Counted from the first letter of the stretch, positions 33,401 to 45,832 are shown. The stretch is 64,000 nt of DNA from Triplophysa rosa (GCF_024868665.1 NC_079895.1:5792154-5856153), one strand, 5' to 3'. A program made the numbers and translations. The notes: a model not told the origin generated them from the sequence alone.

Positions 33401-36070
33401 GGAGGTCTTAAGTACCATGTGGTCTGTCCGTCCATTAGCAACTCCTCACCTACACCAATTACTAGTGTGACGTTTGTAGCAGTGCTCTGTTCAGAGGTAA
33501 CATCAATGTGATATTTCAGCTTTCATAAAAATGCAATCTTAAAAAGCTATTTTTAGTGAATTGAGAAAAATGTTTTTGTTCATATAATGATAGTGAAGCG
33601 CTGTTGCTCATCCGACTAGCTGTAAACACTTCCTGGACGGATCCAAAGAGAATCCAGTCTCACCTGAAGTCTAATCTTTATGCTTATGAATTGACTGTTT
33701 TCTGTATTGAAAACAAACATCAACAAAATCTCAGCTTTTTGCCAATATTATCAATTATATTTAAGCAATTATAGCAAAAAAGAACAAATAACAAAGATAC
33801 AGTATAATATGCTCAAATGTATTGACTCAACACTTGAGCGCAACAAAACTGAAAATGTCTTTTTAGGTCAGACGTTATTTAGAAAATTGTTGTCAACCTT
33901 AAACCCACACAACAGAGAAGCCTTTTACAGTCCAAAATGTCTCACTTTATTCCACGTGAATACACTAAACGTGGCTAAAGTCCCTCCCCAGATCATTTTG
34001 TTCCATTCTTCTCCACTAGAGCTGGGCAGATGATCCTGCAAACCTCAGAGCCAAACAGAGACCTGTCCTTCATAAGCCCACTCTGCAGTTTCTCGGGGGA
34101 CTTATCCTTTACTTCTCATGGTCCACTGCCTTCTCTCATTAAGGTCTGCAAAGTGCTCAGCATCTGTCTTGTGTTGACCCCGTAAAGGCTTCTGCCTGCT
34201 GCTTGCTAAACCAAAGCTTACTTGCAAGTCAAATGGAGAGCAGTCAGGTTACTTTGAGTATAGCTATGGGTTATTCATCAACGGCTTGTCATTTTCTTCG
34301 GGCTCTAAAGCGACTCTGTACTGTAGATTGCTACAGAGCATTTTACGCCTACTGGATTTTTGACCAGCCGGCCATATAAGACTTTTACTGTATTCAAAGC
34401 ATGCATTGAATCGCAGATCCATGTACTGAGAATAATGCACGCAAACCAAATAGATGCATGGGCAGTAAAAACAATGCATTAATTCTGCATACATAATTAG
34501 CAACACAAAAAATAACTAGAAAGAAAAAAAATGTTTCTCCAAAGACAATTTTAATTAATGCTACTCTCATTTAAATTGGGAAAACATCCGTGCAATCATA
34601 CACACGTGGCTAATGACTGAATGCTTGACATTCTAAAAATCTATTACAAGCGGGAACGGTCACATATGACAGATTTCAAGGACGAATTATTTGCAGGTAA
34701 AACCCAAGAAATATTGCATTAGGATTTCCATTAAAAATCTGATGGTTTTAGGTTTGAAAATATAGATGCACTCCTTGTTTTCTTCGTGAGTCCATCTTTC
34801 AGTTGAAGTGTTTGACGCATTAATAATACATGGGATTTAGGCTCTGCTTACCTGGCTCATGGCGCGAATGTTCAGTCGGACACTGTTCAATGCAATATTA
34901 CATTTGCAGAAATGAGATTCGTGTTGTAAAAAAAGTTTCAATTCTCAAAACTACAGGCTACATCTACATCTGCAACAGTTTCAATCAATTTCAGGATTAG
35001 AGTGAACCTAAAAAAATATTTGTTTTGTTTGAATGTTTTCTTAAGCGATTGCGAGCAGATTTAAAAGTTGTTTGCTATTTTTAATCAGTTTACTGTTAAG
35101 ATTTACACAAAATCAATAAAAAAAAAAACAAGACCAGCTGTACAATGTTCATATGAGTCTCAGCTATAATGAAAACCACTGTTTTTCGTTTGCTCATGAT
35201 GATTGATGCGTTTTCATATGCTTAGCTTTCTTGAGTAAAATATATTTATCATGTTTTATTTTTGTTAATCACTCATTTGATTAGTAAAAAGCTAGATGGT
35301 TCCAGAGCCACGTGTTACTTTAGGTAAAGGATTTTACATGTGAATCAAAATGTGAATTTAATTTTATACTTAATTGTTCTTACTGTCAGTTTCAGTTTTT
35401 TTTCACTTTTAATTCATTTAAGTGTTAATTGATTTATTATTTTTATTTCTTGTAGTTCACAGTTATGCTTATCTAATTTGAACTATTATGAAAAGGGCCC
35501 CTCACAAAGACCCCCAGATGTCCAGGATTGGCACTGAATCCAAATTATGACATGTTTTATTTTTCTAGTGATACCTTTTTTTGCTAAATATAGCAAAAAA
35601 TATCCCTGGATATATTCATAGCTTCTCTCTTTATTCATGATGAATCGGAAAGGCGTTTTGACCACAGCTTTCGATTACTTAAAGGAGTATTGTTGCATAC
35701 CTTCTCCCATGCACATGGGAATACCTGCTGCTTACATCAGCACATACAGTATGTTCTTAACCACAGCGGTGTACACCTTCCTCCAGCTTCAACAGATTTC
35801 AAGTATTCTCAGCAGAAAATGAGAGCAGGCGGCAGTAAGAGTTCAGCTACAATTCATTTATGACTACGGCCCGATCACTCACTACCAGCTCATGCGGGGT
35901 TTGGCCTTCAAAGAAGCAGAATTACACAGTAGGAGAGCTTTTGATAACACATGCTGAAAAAAATGAATAATTTTCAGTAAAGATGGATAATTGAAACAAT
36001 GTCTTGATATCGTGCACACGTCTTCTATGTCTGCCTTAAGAACAACATGAGTTTCTCATGCTATGTACAA
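30490..36070. other. Intergenic stretch without a recognised gene
   Basis: Mixed unique and repeat-derived DNA. 31350-31530 resembles a repeat seen also at 10310-10440 (CCAATTAATATCAAT and ACACAATAAAAAACA). A minus-strand 85-codon frame at 31507-31764 is unexplained. 30600-30960, 31800-32060 and 33200-33420 are unique-looking. 32740-32760 has a hAT-like end motif (CACTGGTTCTCAA). Confidence 0.6.
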
Positions 36071-36076
36071 TATGTT

Positions 36077-36564
36077 TAGCCGTGGAAAAAATCAAGAGAC
36101 CATTTCAAATTTTCATTTCAAATCAGCATTTCTAGATGTATTGTGGCCTTCCAGTCATGTCTGTTGAATTTCAACAAAATCAAAGCTCAGGAGTGATATA
36201 AAGTCATCCAACAGCAATGTGAAAGACTGACAGCATGACAAGACACATGAAAACTGTGATAAAAATTGAGGTTATCACATATTTTGTTACAATTTTCCTA
36301 AATACATGTAGAAATATTACTGTTGTATTGCTTAAAAGTGAATAAAAACTGAAAAAAATAAATGTTTTGTTATTTTGACCAGTTTCTCCAGTATTCATTT
36401 TCTGCAAAAAAAAAAATGCAGATAGAAACAATATTTTTATTTGAAATTTGGTAAAATAATGTTCACAGAATGAACCAAAAATGATATTTCAACCTAAACA
36501 CAAATAGTACATTTAAATTCAGAAAAACAGTCTCTGAAATGGTCTCTTCATTTTTCCCTCGCTA
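36077..36564. mobile_element. Inverted-repeat DNA element, GGAAAAATNAAGAGACCA ends
   Basis: The left end TAGCCGTGGAAAAAATCAAG and the inverse of the right end (TAGCGAGGGAAAAATGAAG) match closely and continue into GAGACCATTTCA on both sides. The roughly 490-bp interior is non-coding. A partial inverted copy lies at about 49770-50095. Its right edge abuts the retrotransposon block within about 6 bp. Confidence 0.7.
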
Positions 36565-36570
36565 TATTTT

Positions 36571-36903
36571 CATCACAGGTCCTTTGTCGTACAAGGTCAG
36601 TGCCTATGATGGACAGGTACACAGAAGGCATGTTGATCAGCTACGGAAAAGAGTGACAACTGTTGCCAACTCGTCAAGGCCAGAGCCCAATGGCTACACT
36701 GATCGTTTACCTGAGACTGTAGCATCTGGAATGCCTGAGCCACAGCCACCAGCACCAAATGAGGGAAGCCTTGAACCTTCTGAGAATGGAAATGGGTCGG
36801 AAGACATATCTGGGACTCCTGGCCTGCGGAGGTACCCTGTAAGAGATCACTATCCTCCAAAAAGATTTGCAGACTTTCTGGACTGGGGAAAAGGAGTGTA
36901 ATG
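36571..36903 (+). pseudogene. gypsy-like pol C-terminal tail, 5' copy
   Basis: An open frame from about 36539 gives a short unrelated lead and then GPLSYKVSAYDGQVHRRHVD and a proline-rich tail ending DFLDWGKGV. It is the C-terminal end of an integrase polyprotein (the chromo-like/SH3-like tail region), identical in translation to the copy at 38453. Its stop codon TAA overlaps the start of the LTR. Confidence 0.8.
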
Positions 36904-37106
36904 TATTGGGTAACTGTTGTTTGGGGATGTTTCTTTAAGAGAGCTGAATGGGGGTAGGGAAGTAAGGGGGTGTGTTCATGATACCAAAAACGGGCAGTTC
37001 AGCCTGAAAATGGAGGATGAGTTATAACATACACATGTGCTGTTGATGTATGTTCAATAAAGGTTCTAAATGTTAACTGTCTACTCCGTCATTGAAGTAT
37101 ATTACA
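36897..37106 (+). repeat. LTR, first copy
   Basis: 210 bp starting TGTAATGTATTGGG and ending AAGTATATTACA, so it has the TG...CA form with short inverted ends. An AATAAA at about 37060 can serve as poly(A) signal. The sequence just after it (TTGGCTATGAGCGG) sits where a primer-binding site would be, but I could not match it to a tRNA. Confidence 0.8.
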
Positions 37107-37174
37107 TTGGCTATGAGCGGAGCCGGACCGCTGTGTGCAGATAAGTGATTGGGGGATAACAAGTGTCTGCGAAC

Positions 37175-37590
37175 ATGGCTACGCTGGGCCGTATCGAAGA
37201 GGTTTGATGACTGTGCTAATTATTCTTTTGAGGAATACATTAAAGACTGGTTTGAACCACTAACTCCACAAGCTTGTAAGTTCACCACTGCAGTATGCCA
37301 TTAATGTAAATAAAATTGGACAAATAGCTCGGGTGTGTTTAACAAGAACCAAGCACAATACTGGACAATGTACAGGAAATACAAAAGCGGGACAGAGTAC
37401 AAACATTGTAACGCATGAAGAGCAAAATGAATACTCTGTTTACAACACTACAGGAACATTAAAAAGAGGGGGACAGAAGTCATATTTGGCCACTGTTGTC
37501 CTAAATGGAAAAGCACACACGATGGAAGTGGATTCCAGAGCAGCATGCTCCCTGATTAGAGAGCACCCTTATCACTCGTTGTGCCTGATC
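37175..37590 (+). pseudogene. gypsy-like gag and protease fragments
   Basis: A gag-like start MATLGRIEE runs into a stop; the adjoining frame continues the homology. After a deletion, a decayed CCHC zinc-knuckle (IARVC) is followed by a linker and a retropepsin-like motif VDSRAACSLI. There the active-site triad reads D-S-R instead of the usual D-S-G (codons at 37531-37539). Sequence then jumps directly to integrase, so the entire reverse transcriptase and RNase H region is absent. Confidence 0.65.
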
Positions 37591-37624
37591 ATCTTCCGGA
37601 AATGCACACAGGCGGAGCCGTGTT

Positions 37625-38353
37625 GTGGTTCCGGACTTGGCGAGGGCAGAAGTACTTGCCATGTTACATGATGCTCATCCTGGCATTGTGCACATGAAGG
37701 GACTCGCAAGGAGTTATGTGTGGTGGTCAGGTATGGACAAGGATATAGAGGAGACTGTCAGAGCATGTGATACCTGTCAGAAGTCATGTCATGCACCACC
37801 CAGGGCAAATGTGCACCCTTGGGAATGGACAACGAAAAGATGGTCGAGGTTACACATTGACTTCGCAGGCCCCTTTCAAGGTAAACTATTTCTCGTAGTA
37901 GTTGATTCGCATAGCAAATGGCTCTAAGTATCTCTGATGAGCTCCACGTCATCGTCTGCTGTTATTAACACACTGAGACTTCTTTTTGCAACACACGGCT
38001 TGCCTGATGTCATAGTATCGGATAATGTGGCTGCATTCACCTCTGCACAGTTCCAGGAGTTTGCTGAACGGAATAGCATTCGACACGTCACCACAGCGCC
38101 GTATCATCCAAGTTCAAACGGACAAGCTGAGCGCATGGTGCAGACTGCGAAGGAGTCTCTCTCCCGCATCACCAAAGGTGATTGGCAAACTCGACTTGCT
38201 TGCTTCCTGCTGTCACAGCACGTCACACCCAACTCGGCAACAGGTAAAAGCCCTGCTGAGTTGCTCATGAATCGGCGACTAACCACTGCCCTTGACAGGC
38301 TACACCCTGATTATGAAAGCAACATGCACCACAGGCAGGATAGTTCCTGCTGA
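37625..38353 (+). pseudogene. gypsy-like integrase with a nonsense codon
   Basis: An HHCC zinc-binding N-terminal domain (AHPGIVH, then CDTC) is followed by a retroviral-type core. The three acidic positions can be seen: D in LHIDFAGPF, D in VSDNVAAF and E in NGQAERM. An in-frame TAA at 37925 after SKWL interrupts the core, and the frame ends at 38353. The expected glycine after the second D is valine. Non-functional as it stands; relationship to Ty3/gypsy integrases is clear. Confidence 0.8.
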
Positions 38354-38783
38354 CAAATGCCAGGACATTGTAAGGAAATTCAAACTGAATGACATGGTGT
38401 ACATGAGGAGTTACACCAAGGACCCCAAATGGATACCGGGGATCATTGTGGACATCACAGGTCCTTTGTCGTACAAGGTCAGTGCCTATGATGGACAGGT
38501 ACACAGAAGGCATGTTGATCAGCTACGGAAAAGAGTGACAACTGTTGCCAACTCGTCAAGGCCAGAGCCCAATGGCTACACTGATCGTTTACCTGAGACT
38601 GTAGCATCTGGAATGCCTGAGCCACAGCCACCAGCACCAAATGAGGGAAGCCTTGAACCTTCTGAGAATGGAAATGGGTCGGAAGACATATCTGGGACTC
38701 CTGGCCTGCGGAGGTACCCTGTAAGAGATCACTATCCTCCAAAAAGATTTGCAGACTTTCTGGACTGGGGAAAAGGAGTGTAA
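38292..38783 (+). pseudogene. gypsy-like pol C-terminal tail, 3' copy
   Basis: This frame, shifted relative to the integrase core, carries the post-core segment (DIVRKFKLNDMVYMRSY and KWIPGIIVDITGPLSYKV) and the same proline-rich tail as the 5' copy, ending WGKGV at the LTR edge. From 38453 on it is indistinguishable by eye from 36571 on. Confidence 0.8.
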
Positions 38784-38988
38784 TGTATTGGGTAACTGTT
38801 GTTTGGGGATGTTTCTTTAAGAGAGCTGAATGGGGGTAGGGAAGTAAGGGGGTGTGTTCATGATACCAAAAACGGGCAGTTCAGCCTGAAAATGGAGGAT
38901 GAGTTATAACATACACATGTGCTGTTGATGTATGTTCAATAAAGGTTCTAAATGTTAACTGTCTACTCCGTCATTGAAGTATATTACA
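38779..38988 (+). repeat. LTR, second copy
   Basis: It is the same 210 bp as the first LTR, and no difference was noticed. It is followed by AAAACAAACC; no target duplication can be confirmed because the other side of the element is truncated. Confidence 0.8.
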
Positions 38989-40374
38989 AAAACAAACCAA
39001 TCAAATGTTCACATCTGTTCATTAGTTTTCTATAGCACCTGTAGGTACAGTATTAAAACTGTCAATTTTTGTGGGCTGACGCTTAAGTTTTACGACAGAC
39101 GTTAAATTCTAACCTGATTAATTACTTGTCATTATGAGCTTTATCATCATCATGCGTTCAGGTCACATACCAAAATACCAAAACAATGCAAATCTGACGC
39201 TTGCATCGAAAATGACAACCTCATGAAAGCAGACATTGTGAGCTGTAAGGTAATGAAGCCGCTAAAACATTAAATAGGATTTATAATGGCAATTAACAAA
39301 ATATCCACAGTGTGATCAACAAAACTGTCTAATAACCCTTCTGTTGCGATCCATTCAAGGAGAAACTAAAACATAAGGATCTTCTGTGCAACAAGGCCTT
39401 CGCCTCTCTCACCACAGCGCTACGGGTTATTCCTCATATCTTCGCAATCATATAAAAGCATTCCTGATAAAATCACATTTGGCGTAGCTTCCCCTGCAGT
39501 GGCGGTCGGCACTCGCTGGATCCTCGGCTCCTACTGGCAAAAAGTTGCCTCCAAAAAGAGATTTGATCTTACACCCAGTCAGCCTTTGAAGAGATTATGC
39601 TAAGCAGAATGTAGTAATATGTTTCACACAATGCAAATGACAAAGCCCGGTGCCGCGCATTACACGCACACGCTGTGTAATTTTCATTAATCTGAAATCT
39701 AATGCTCTTTGCACGGACATAAATTCCCAGTGGGGAATATATTCTGTTTCTAAAGCAGAACGTTTCCGTGTGACAAGTAGCAGTTGTTCATTTTTCATTA
39801 TTAATAATCCAAATTTTTTTTAGATCTTGCAGTCTATTCTGGAACTGTGTATAACGTATAAAAATAAATGAGGGTTCATGTAGTTATTAAGGCCTCTGGG
39901 ATTAGAGGATACAAATGGAATATTTGTTTATCTATTTATTTGCCATTTTCTACGATCACCATATGGCTGTATTATAGGGGCGGAGAGTTTATATCTGCTG
40001 CCGTGACTTATCTGTTGTGCTCTGGAAGCAATTAAATTAAAGTGGAACTCTTGGGAAAGGTTTTTTCAACTGAACGTTGAGCTGTGTGTTTTGCATTGCC
40101 TTTCAACAGGTGGGTAGTGACCCAAAAATGGTTCGCTGGTCTGGGACCAGGTCAGCAGGAAAGAAATGAGGTTTGATAGAAAGCCTGCCATTTCAACAAC
40201 AAAATGTATGGATTGAGGATGGATATGGATTTCAAAAGCTGATAAACCAATGGTATTTTACCAAAGTACACAGACTATAACATGGACAGGTTACAAAATA
40301 AAACAAATAAACAAACTACATTAAATATGGTTTTAATGCATGGCAACACAGATATGTGTGGTGAATTTTTGCCT
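38989..40374. other. Intergenic stretch, no recognised gene
   Basis: No ORF with homology and no defined repeat ends were seen. 39390-39800 is unique-looking (including CACACGCTGTGTAATTTTCA) and may be conserved non-coding DNA. Confidence 0.5.
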
Positions 40375-41068
40375 TAAAGGAAATGTTCACCCAAAAATAA
40401 AACTGTCATCATTTACTCACCCTTATGGTTTCAAATCTGTATAATTTTCTTTGTTCTGTTGAACAGAAGATATTTAGAATAATGCAGAAAACCAAACCTT
40501 TCTGGCTAACTACCCTGATAGCACACATCCATCTGGTTTACGTCTATTTGACGTCTGCATTTACATCTGCAAGACATCTACAATACATCATTTGCTCATC
40601 TGCAATACGTTTCGGAGATGTCTGCTGTCAGACGTCATGTAGACATCTAGAAGATGTCTGTAAGATGTTTATGATTTAGAATGGATGTACAACAGCTCTT
40701 TCTAAGATGTTTAGCAGATGTTTTTAAGCAGCAGATCTCCAGATCTTTAGCAGACGTATTACAGACGTTCAGACGTCTCCGAGACGTATTGCAGATGAGC
40801 AAACTATGTATTTAAGATGTCTTGCAGATGTAAATGCAGACGTCAAATAGACGTAAACCAGATGGATTGTGCTATCTGGGTACTGACTAGTAGTTTGGTT
40901 TTGTTTCCTACTATGGAAGTCAATATTGCCCCACAACTGTTCGGTTACAAACATTCTTCCAAATATGTTCTTTTGTGTTCAGTGGAACAATAAAATGTAT
41001 TTGGGTTTAAAACAACTTGAGGCTGAGTAAATGATGACAGGATTTTCATGTTTGGGTGATCTCTTTAA
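40375..41068. mobile_element. MITE, AAAGGGATAGTTCACCC family, copy 6, split by a palindrome
   Basis: Left half starts TTAAAGGAAATGTTCACCC, and the right half ends TTTGGGTGATCTCTTTAAAG. Both halves carry the family interior (GTCATCATTTACTCACCC and its inverse). The middle is replaced by a 370-bp foldback element, so this copy was in place first. Confidence 0.75.
40514..40884. mobile_element. Large palindromic (foldback) element rich in AGACGTCT-like repeats
   Basis: CTGATAGCACACATCCATCTGG at the left (read as two parts) mirrors CCAGATGGATTGTGCTATC at the right. Pairing continues through TTTACGTCTATTTGACGTCT to the centre, so almost the whole element can fold into one hairpin. The centre is made of many GATGTCTG/AGACGTCT variants. 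It resembles the Angel-type palindromic elements known from zebrafish, from memory only. Confidence 0.75.
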
Positions 41069-44000
41069 AGGTGCTGTAAGTCATTTACAGAATTTTTACT
41101 ACCGCATTTGTCCCTGTTGTCTGGCACAGAGCACTGTCAAACATTCGGAACGGAAGAAATACATTATAGTACATTTAATGTTTAATACATAAAAGACATG
41201 TATCCTAAATGATAATTCAGGATTTGATTTGTGCTATGGTTAGGCTATATTTTTCATGCCAGTTTGGTTCTGTGTTGTGTTCAATGTCAAATCTCAAAAC
41301 ATTGAAGTTGAGAACCACTGGTCTAGATTTATTTATATACAGTATATATATATTTAAAAGGCACACACCTGATGCCCTAAATCATGATTTAAAAACACAT
41401 ACCTGCAAACACGTGCCTCTGTTACAGCTTCTGTCAAAAAGCCAAGCCTTGTAGATACCTGGTCAGATAGGGTTGACTTGAACCATTTTACTTCGAGAAA
41501 AACAACTTCACTGTGAAGCTTCGACCTGAACCTTTTGACCTTAACAGCTGAAAGCATGCGGGAAAGATTATGGTGAACGTTTTGAGAGGATGTGCTTGTT
41601 TGTATGTTCAGTTTGGCTTCTAGGGGTAAAAAACAGAATAGAATGAATTTCTGAATGCGTCAGCAGGGAAACTATTGTTATATGCTACATCTACAACAAA
41701 TGCATTCAATCCATAAGAAATGAACGAAATAAGAATCCTTTTAAAAATGTTCCAAATTCATCTCAACTATGTCAGTGCTTTTGAACTGCCAGGAAAAGCG
41801 AATGACATGGACCTGTGACAGCAACTGCTTAGAATAGAACGGAAGATGAACAGCTTTATGGGGCCTGAAACACCATCCCACTGGATGTGTTCTGGCTCCA
41901 AATCCTTAAATTTCCCTCACAGCAAACGTCTGGTCGAGTGCCAGATTACTGTTTAGTCAGTTGCTGGGAAACACTCCAAGACGGCAGATTCGCTGTTTGC
42001 TCCCTCTGAACTCATCAGAATTCCCAGCTCTTCCATACGGAGCTTGAGATCACTGAACCTCCGAACAGGGAACGCAGGGTCATAACACCATCTCCTACTG
42101 TGCACCTCCTGCTGTTATGGGTTTACTGTCACAAAGCAAACACGAATAGAAAGGTTCAGAGATGCTTTTTGTTAATGTTAGTTTACAAGGCTTTTTACAG
42201 TTTTATAGTTGCGTAGTTGCTCTTTTCAGGGTTAGCAACGCGAGACCTTTAAAACACCCGACGTCTTATTATTTTGGTAAAAACAGGGTGATATTGCATG
42301 ATCCTTGATATTGTTCACGAGCTAATTTAAAGGACCAGTGTATGAAATTTAGTGGCGAGGTTGTGAATTGCAACTAACGGCTCACTCCACCCCTCCCTAC
42401 TACGGTGTACTACACAGGACAAAGATGTCGTCACGTTTTCGCTTCTTTCCCGAAGAAGATAACGTATTTACGAAACACGCTCCATAGTGCAGTTTGTCCG
42501 TTTAGCGCTACTGTAGAAACAACATGGCGAATTCAACGCAAGGGGACCCGCAGTGTTTGTGGATAGAAATAGTTCATTCTAAGGTAATTAAAACATAGCG
42601 CTTCATTATGTAAGGTCTTTCTACACCTCTGTAGACAGTATGTCTATAATATTGCATTTCTGTCAATAGATCCTCCAAAAAAGTTCGCAACTCACGATTA
42701 TGGCCTTTTCAAAGATGCACATGCTTGGGAATAGTCGCAGTCAACGGTGAGCTAAGAAGTTTACCGTTGTCCTTTTTCACACTACAGAATGAAACTTTTC
42801 AGACGCGAACAGACAGTAAAGGTCAAGAAAGTTGTTAAACACAGCGGCTGATCAAAGCCTAACGCCTCTTCTCTTCTCGCTGCTTATTGTCATCAGACGT
42901 TGGCCTTTCTCTTTGCCGGTCCACATGCTTCTAGACTTTGCTCTGTCGTCAGGAATATGGCTTTGGTTGAGAACAAGGCTCATTTGTCAAACACTGTTAG
43001 CAGCTCCCTGGCAAACGGTTTACCCTTTTATCTTCGTTCAAAAGGAGATTTGCTGTCGCGCTCCCATATTTAAGCTGTCACAGCTTTCTTTTTTTTGGAG
43101 CCTGCACTTTGTGGGCCAAGTTTAAACAAGAGTGTTGGCTTAGAAAAATAAGAAAGCAATTTGCTGTTCCAACAAATGGCTGAATTAGGAAGATCCACAA
43201 CTGCAGGCATGTGCAAACCTTTGAAGTGTCAGAGAATTGACAGTGCTCTCTGGAGTGTAGTCATTTGCTTTTTTCCTCTAGTGAGAGAAGTTTAGGGCAT
43301 CTGAAGAAATGATCCCAAGAATGAATTAGATTTCTATTAACAGTGTCCATTGTATTTTTAGCACTTAAAACACTGGAGACGTTTTATTGCTGTTCACAAT
43401 TACTGCCATTAAATGATTAGTTATTGTTGTGGGAATTGTGTCAGAGCACATTAACGCAATGTTTCTCACAGCAAATGGCAACCTTTCGTTTTGTGTTCTA
43501 AATAATAAAATTAATCTATTGTATTAGAAAACGTAATGGCAGAATATTATGACATTTCTGTCAAATTAGGAGCTATTCAGCAATATAATGCAAATATAAC
43601 GGTTGATTTGCATGCTTTGAATGCATTTTCATACCCAATTGCTTAATGTGGTAATGTGTTAGCAAATGCTTAATGTGTAAGAACAGAATCTCATTATGCA
43701 TATTTCATATTCATGTATTTTTATCCAGTCTATGCTGACTTCTAAAACACTAAATTTAAATATGAGGCTTGAAAGAAAAAATATCTCAATATAAAAACTT
43801 GCTGTAAAACAATTGATATATTCCCTGCAGATCCACACAATGGAAAAAAATGCTTTTATAAAGGCAAACATGTCAGTACAGCATCTACCAGTAGTGCCCA
43901 ATGGGCTATGCTAACCAAACTTGACCCCTTGGTCTCGATCCAGTCAGTGCCTTGGAGCAGAACTGAATTAAAATAGTACCACGAACACAGACGGCTGTAT

Positions 44001-44939
44001 CTCAGAATCTATCATTTTTAATCCTCAAATCTATATTGCCAGTCTAGAACATGGAGGAAAACTGCAGGCAGCTGTTTGCAAGACACGACAGCTTCTGATA
44101 CTGTCAGCGTAATACAAATGAGTTTTCTCACGTTTGTGGATTATAACAGTTTGTCATGGAGGATTATACCGTGCAGGTACACATGAGCCTTTTTGAATCA
44201 TAACAGCGAATTTAGAAACATCAATCATGTTGTATTTCTTCTGATTGAGCAAAGTAACACCACAGGGCTAGAGGGTAAAACAAATATTTCCATTGAAGGG
44301 TTTGCCAAATGCATTTATTTAAAGCAATTTACATCGCCTTTAAAGTTACACCTTTAATCATTAGGTGCGTTCCATGCGAATCAAACACGTGAACTTGCCG
44401 ATGATAGTGCCATGCTCTAGCAGGCAAGATATAGGAACCTTTTAATGCATGATGTGTTGAATGCATAGGGGACTAGAAGTTACTGTAATGTTGACTTTTG
44501 TGTAATATTGTAATGTTGTGTAGAGTGTAATGTTGACGATGCAGTTTGACACTGAAACATTTTATTTACTTAAAAATACATTTTTCAAATTAATTATGTC
44601 ATTGGGTGCCACCATGATCACATGACTGTTGTGAGTTTGCGGCAGAGCTGTTGAGAGACAGAGTCGCGACAACGGAAATTACAACGGAAATTAAAATGTT
44701 TTGAGTGTCACTAGATTCATGGAGCCTTCGGATAGTTCCAGGAAGTTTTTTCTTGAATCCTTTTATTCATTAAACGACTTGCGTCTTCAAACGTATTAAA
44801 AATGTAGCTCAATCGTTCTGTTTTGCAGCAGCTCCATGCATTGCTAGTAACTTCTAGGAACTATTAAGAAGCACCATGAACCACCATTGCTTTGGAAAAA
44901 CTGTTCCATTGAAGTGAACGCAGTTGACGCGACTCTCTC
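41069..44939. other. Intergenic stretch with one repeat copy, no recognised gene
   Basis: It contains the 42.3-kb repeat copy and a lone hAT-like end (GTTGAGAACCACTG at about 41308). 41760-42080 and 42790-43130 are unique-looking. No exon with support was seen. Confidence 0.5.
42327..42683 (+). mobile_element. Interspersed repeat, same family as 30102 and 55117
   Basis: It starts TTTAAAGGACCAGTGTATG and has the shared interior GGCGAGGTTGTGAATTGCAA, TTCGCTTCTTTCC and GTAGAAACAACATGG. It ends near GATCCTCCAAAAAAG, with the last bases of the right end lost. It is non-coding. Confidence 0.7.
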
Positions 44940-45548
44940 TAGCCGGGTTTCCATCCAAAGTTGCGAATTTAGCTTATGCGCAAAATTGGAATATCGCATA
45001 AAACATTTGCGAATAAGCACCGTTTCCATCCAACTAGTCAACCGTCACGTCCTAATAAACTAAGAGTATAAGTATATTATATATTATACAATAAAGTAAG
45101 AGAAGCCACTGAATATAATAATTTTCATATATAATAATACTTGAGCAAGCAGACGATTACGAAACACTATAAACGCGGTGCTTTTGTGGATGCCTGCTGT
45201 TTGGGAAACACAGTTCTAAAAGACAATTAGAAGACGACTTTGCTCAGGCATTTTAAGAATGACCATAACAACATTTCTGATGCTGTGTAATTGGTACTGG
45301 TTAGTCAGGTTACGCCGTCTCATAGTGCAGTTATGTGACTTTTTGGAGGAATTTATTCGGCAAATGCGTTTCCATCTCCCATAATCCGCATTAACCCTTT
45401 TTCGCAAAAATGAAAAACCACCTCAAGTGAGCGTAAAAACTTTTTTGCAAATTAAGGGTTTTTAATTTGAAATTTAGCGCTTCCATCACTCGTTTCTGAT
45501 GCGAAACTTCAAAATGCAAATAAAACCAGAGTGATGGAAACCTGCTTT
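44940..45548. mobile_element. Inverted-repeat element with GGTTTCCATC ends and internal copies
   Basis: Ends AGCCGGGTTTCCATCCAAAG and, inverted, GAAAGCAGGTTTCCATCAC. The hexamer TTCCATC also recurs inside at about 45025, 45369 and 45480, next to TTGCG/CGCAAA motifs, so the ends appear repeated in the interior. No coding capacity. Confidence 0.6.
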
Positions 45549-45832
45549 CTCTCAACGGCTCTGGCTGCAAGTTGTGAATTTCTGCACACATTTTTAAAAA
45601 GAAAGTTCTGACTTTTGTGAGTTAAAGGTGCTATAAACATTGCTAGTCATTCTGCCAGATTTGGACACTAGACACGTCCCCTTTCCAAAAACCATGCCCT
45701 GCTTAGTCAAAAGTAAATAAGTAATCTTAATAAGCAGTTACATTTTCTGCATTCTTCTTTAAGTGGACCACAACATTTGTTTCTAGATACTACTACTACT
45801 ACTACTACTTCTACTTAATGCTCACTTAATGT

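Larger units (their letters stand above)
36571..38988 (+). mobile_element. Ty3/gypsy-like LTR retrotransposon, deleted and in tandem arrangement
   Basis: Order seen: 3' pol tail, LTR, deleted gag/protease, integrase, 3' pol tail, LTR. The segment 36571-37106 reappears at 38453-38988 with no difference noticed by eye. Reverse transcriptase and RNase H are missing altogether, and the remaining frames carry stops and shifts, so the copy cannot move by itself. A pol tail 5' of the first LTR does not fit a simple insertion. It suggests a tandem of two elements that lost their outer 5' part, or an assembly duplication. Confidence 0.8.

Noticed and set aside
40514..40884. CRISPR-like array because of regularly recurring 8-bp units
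   Set aside because: The units are short, variable and arranged as a palindrome without spacers; the context is eukaryotic.
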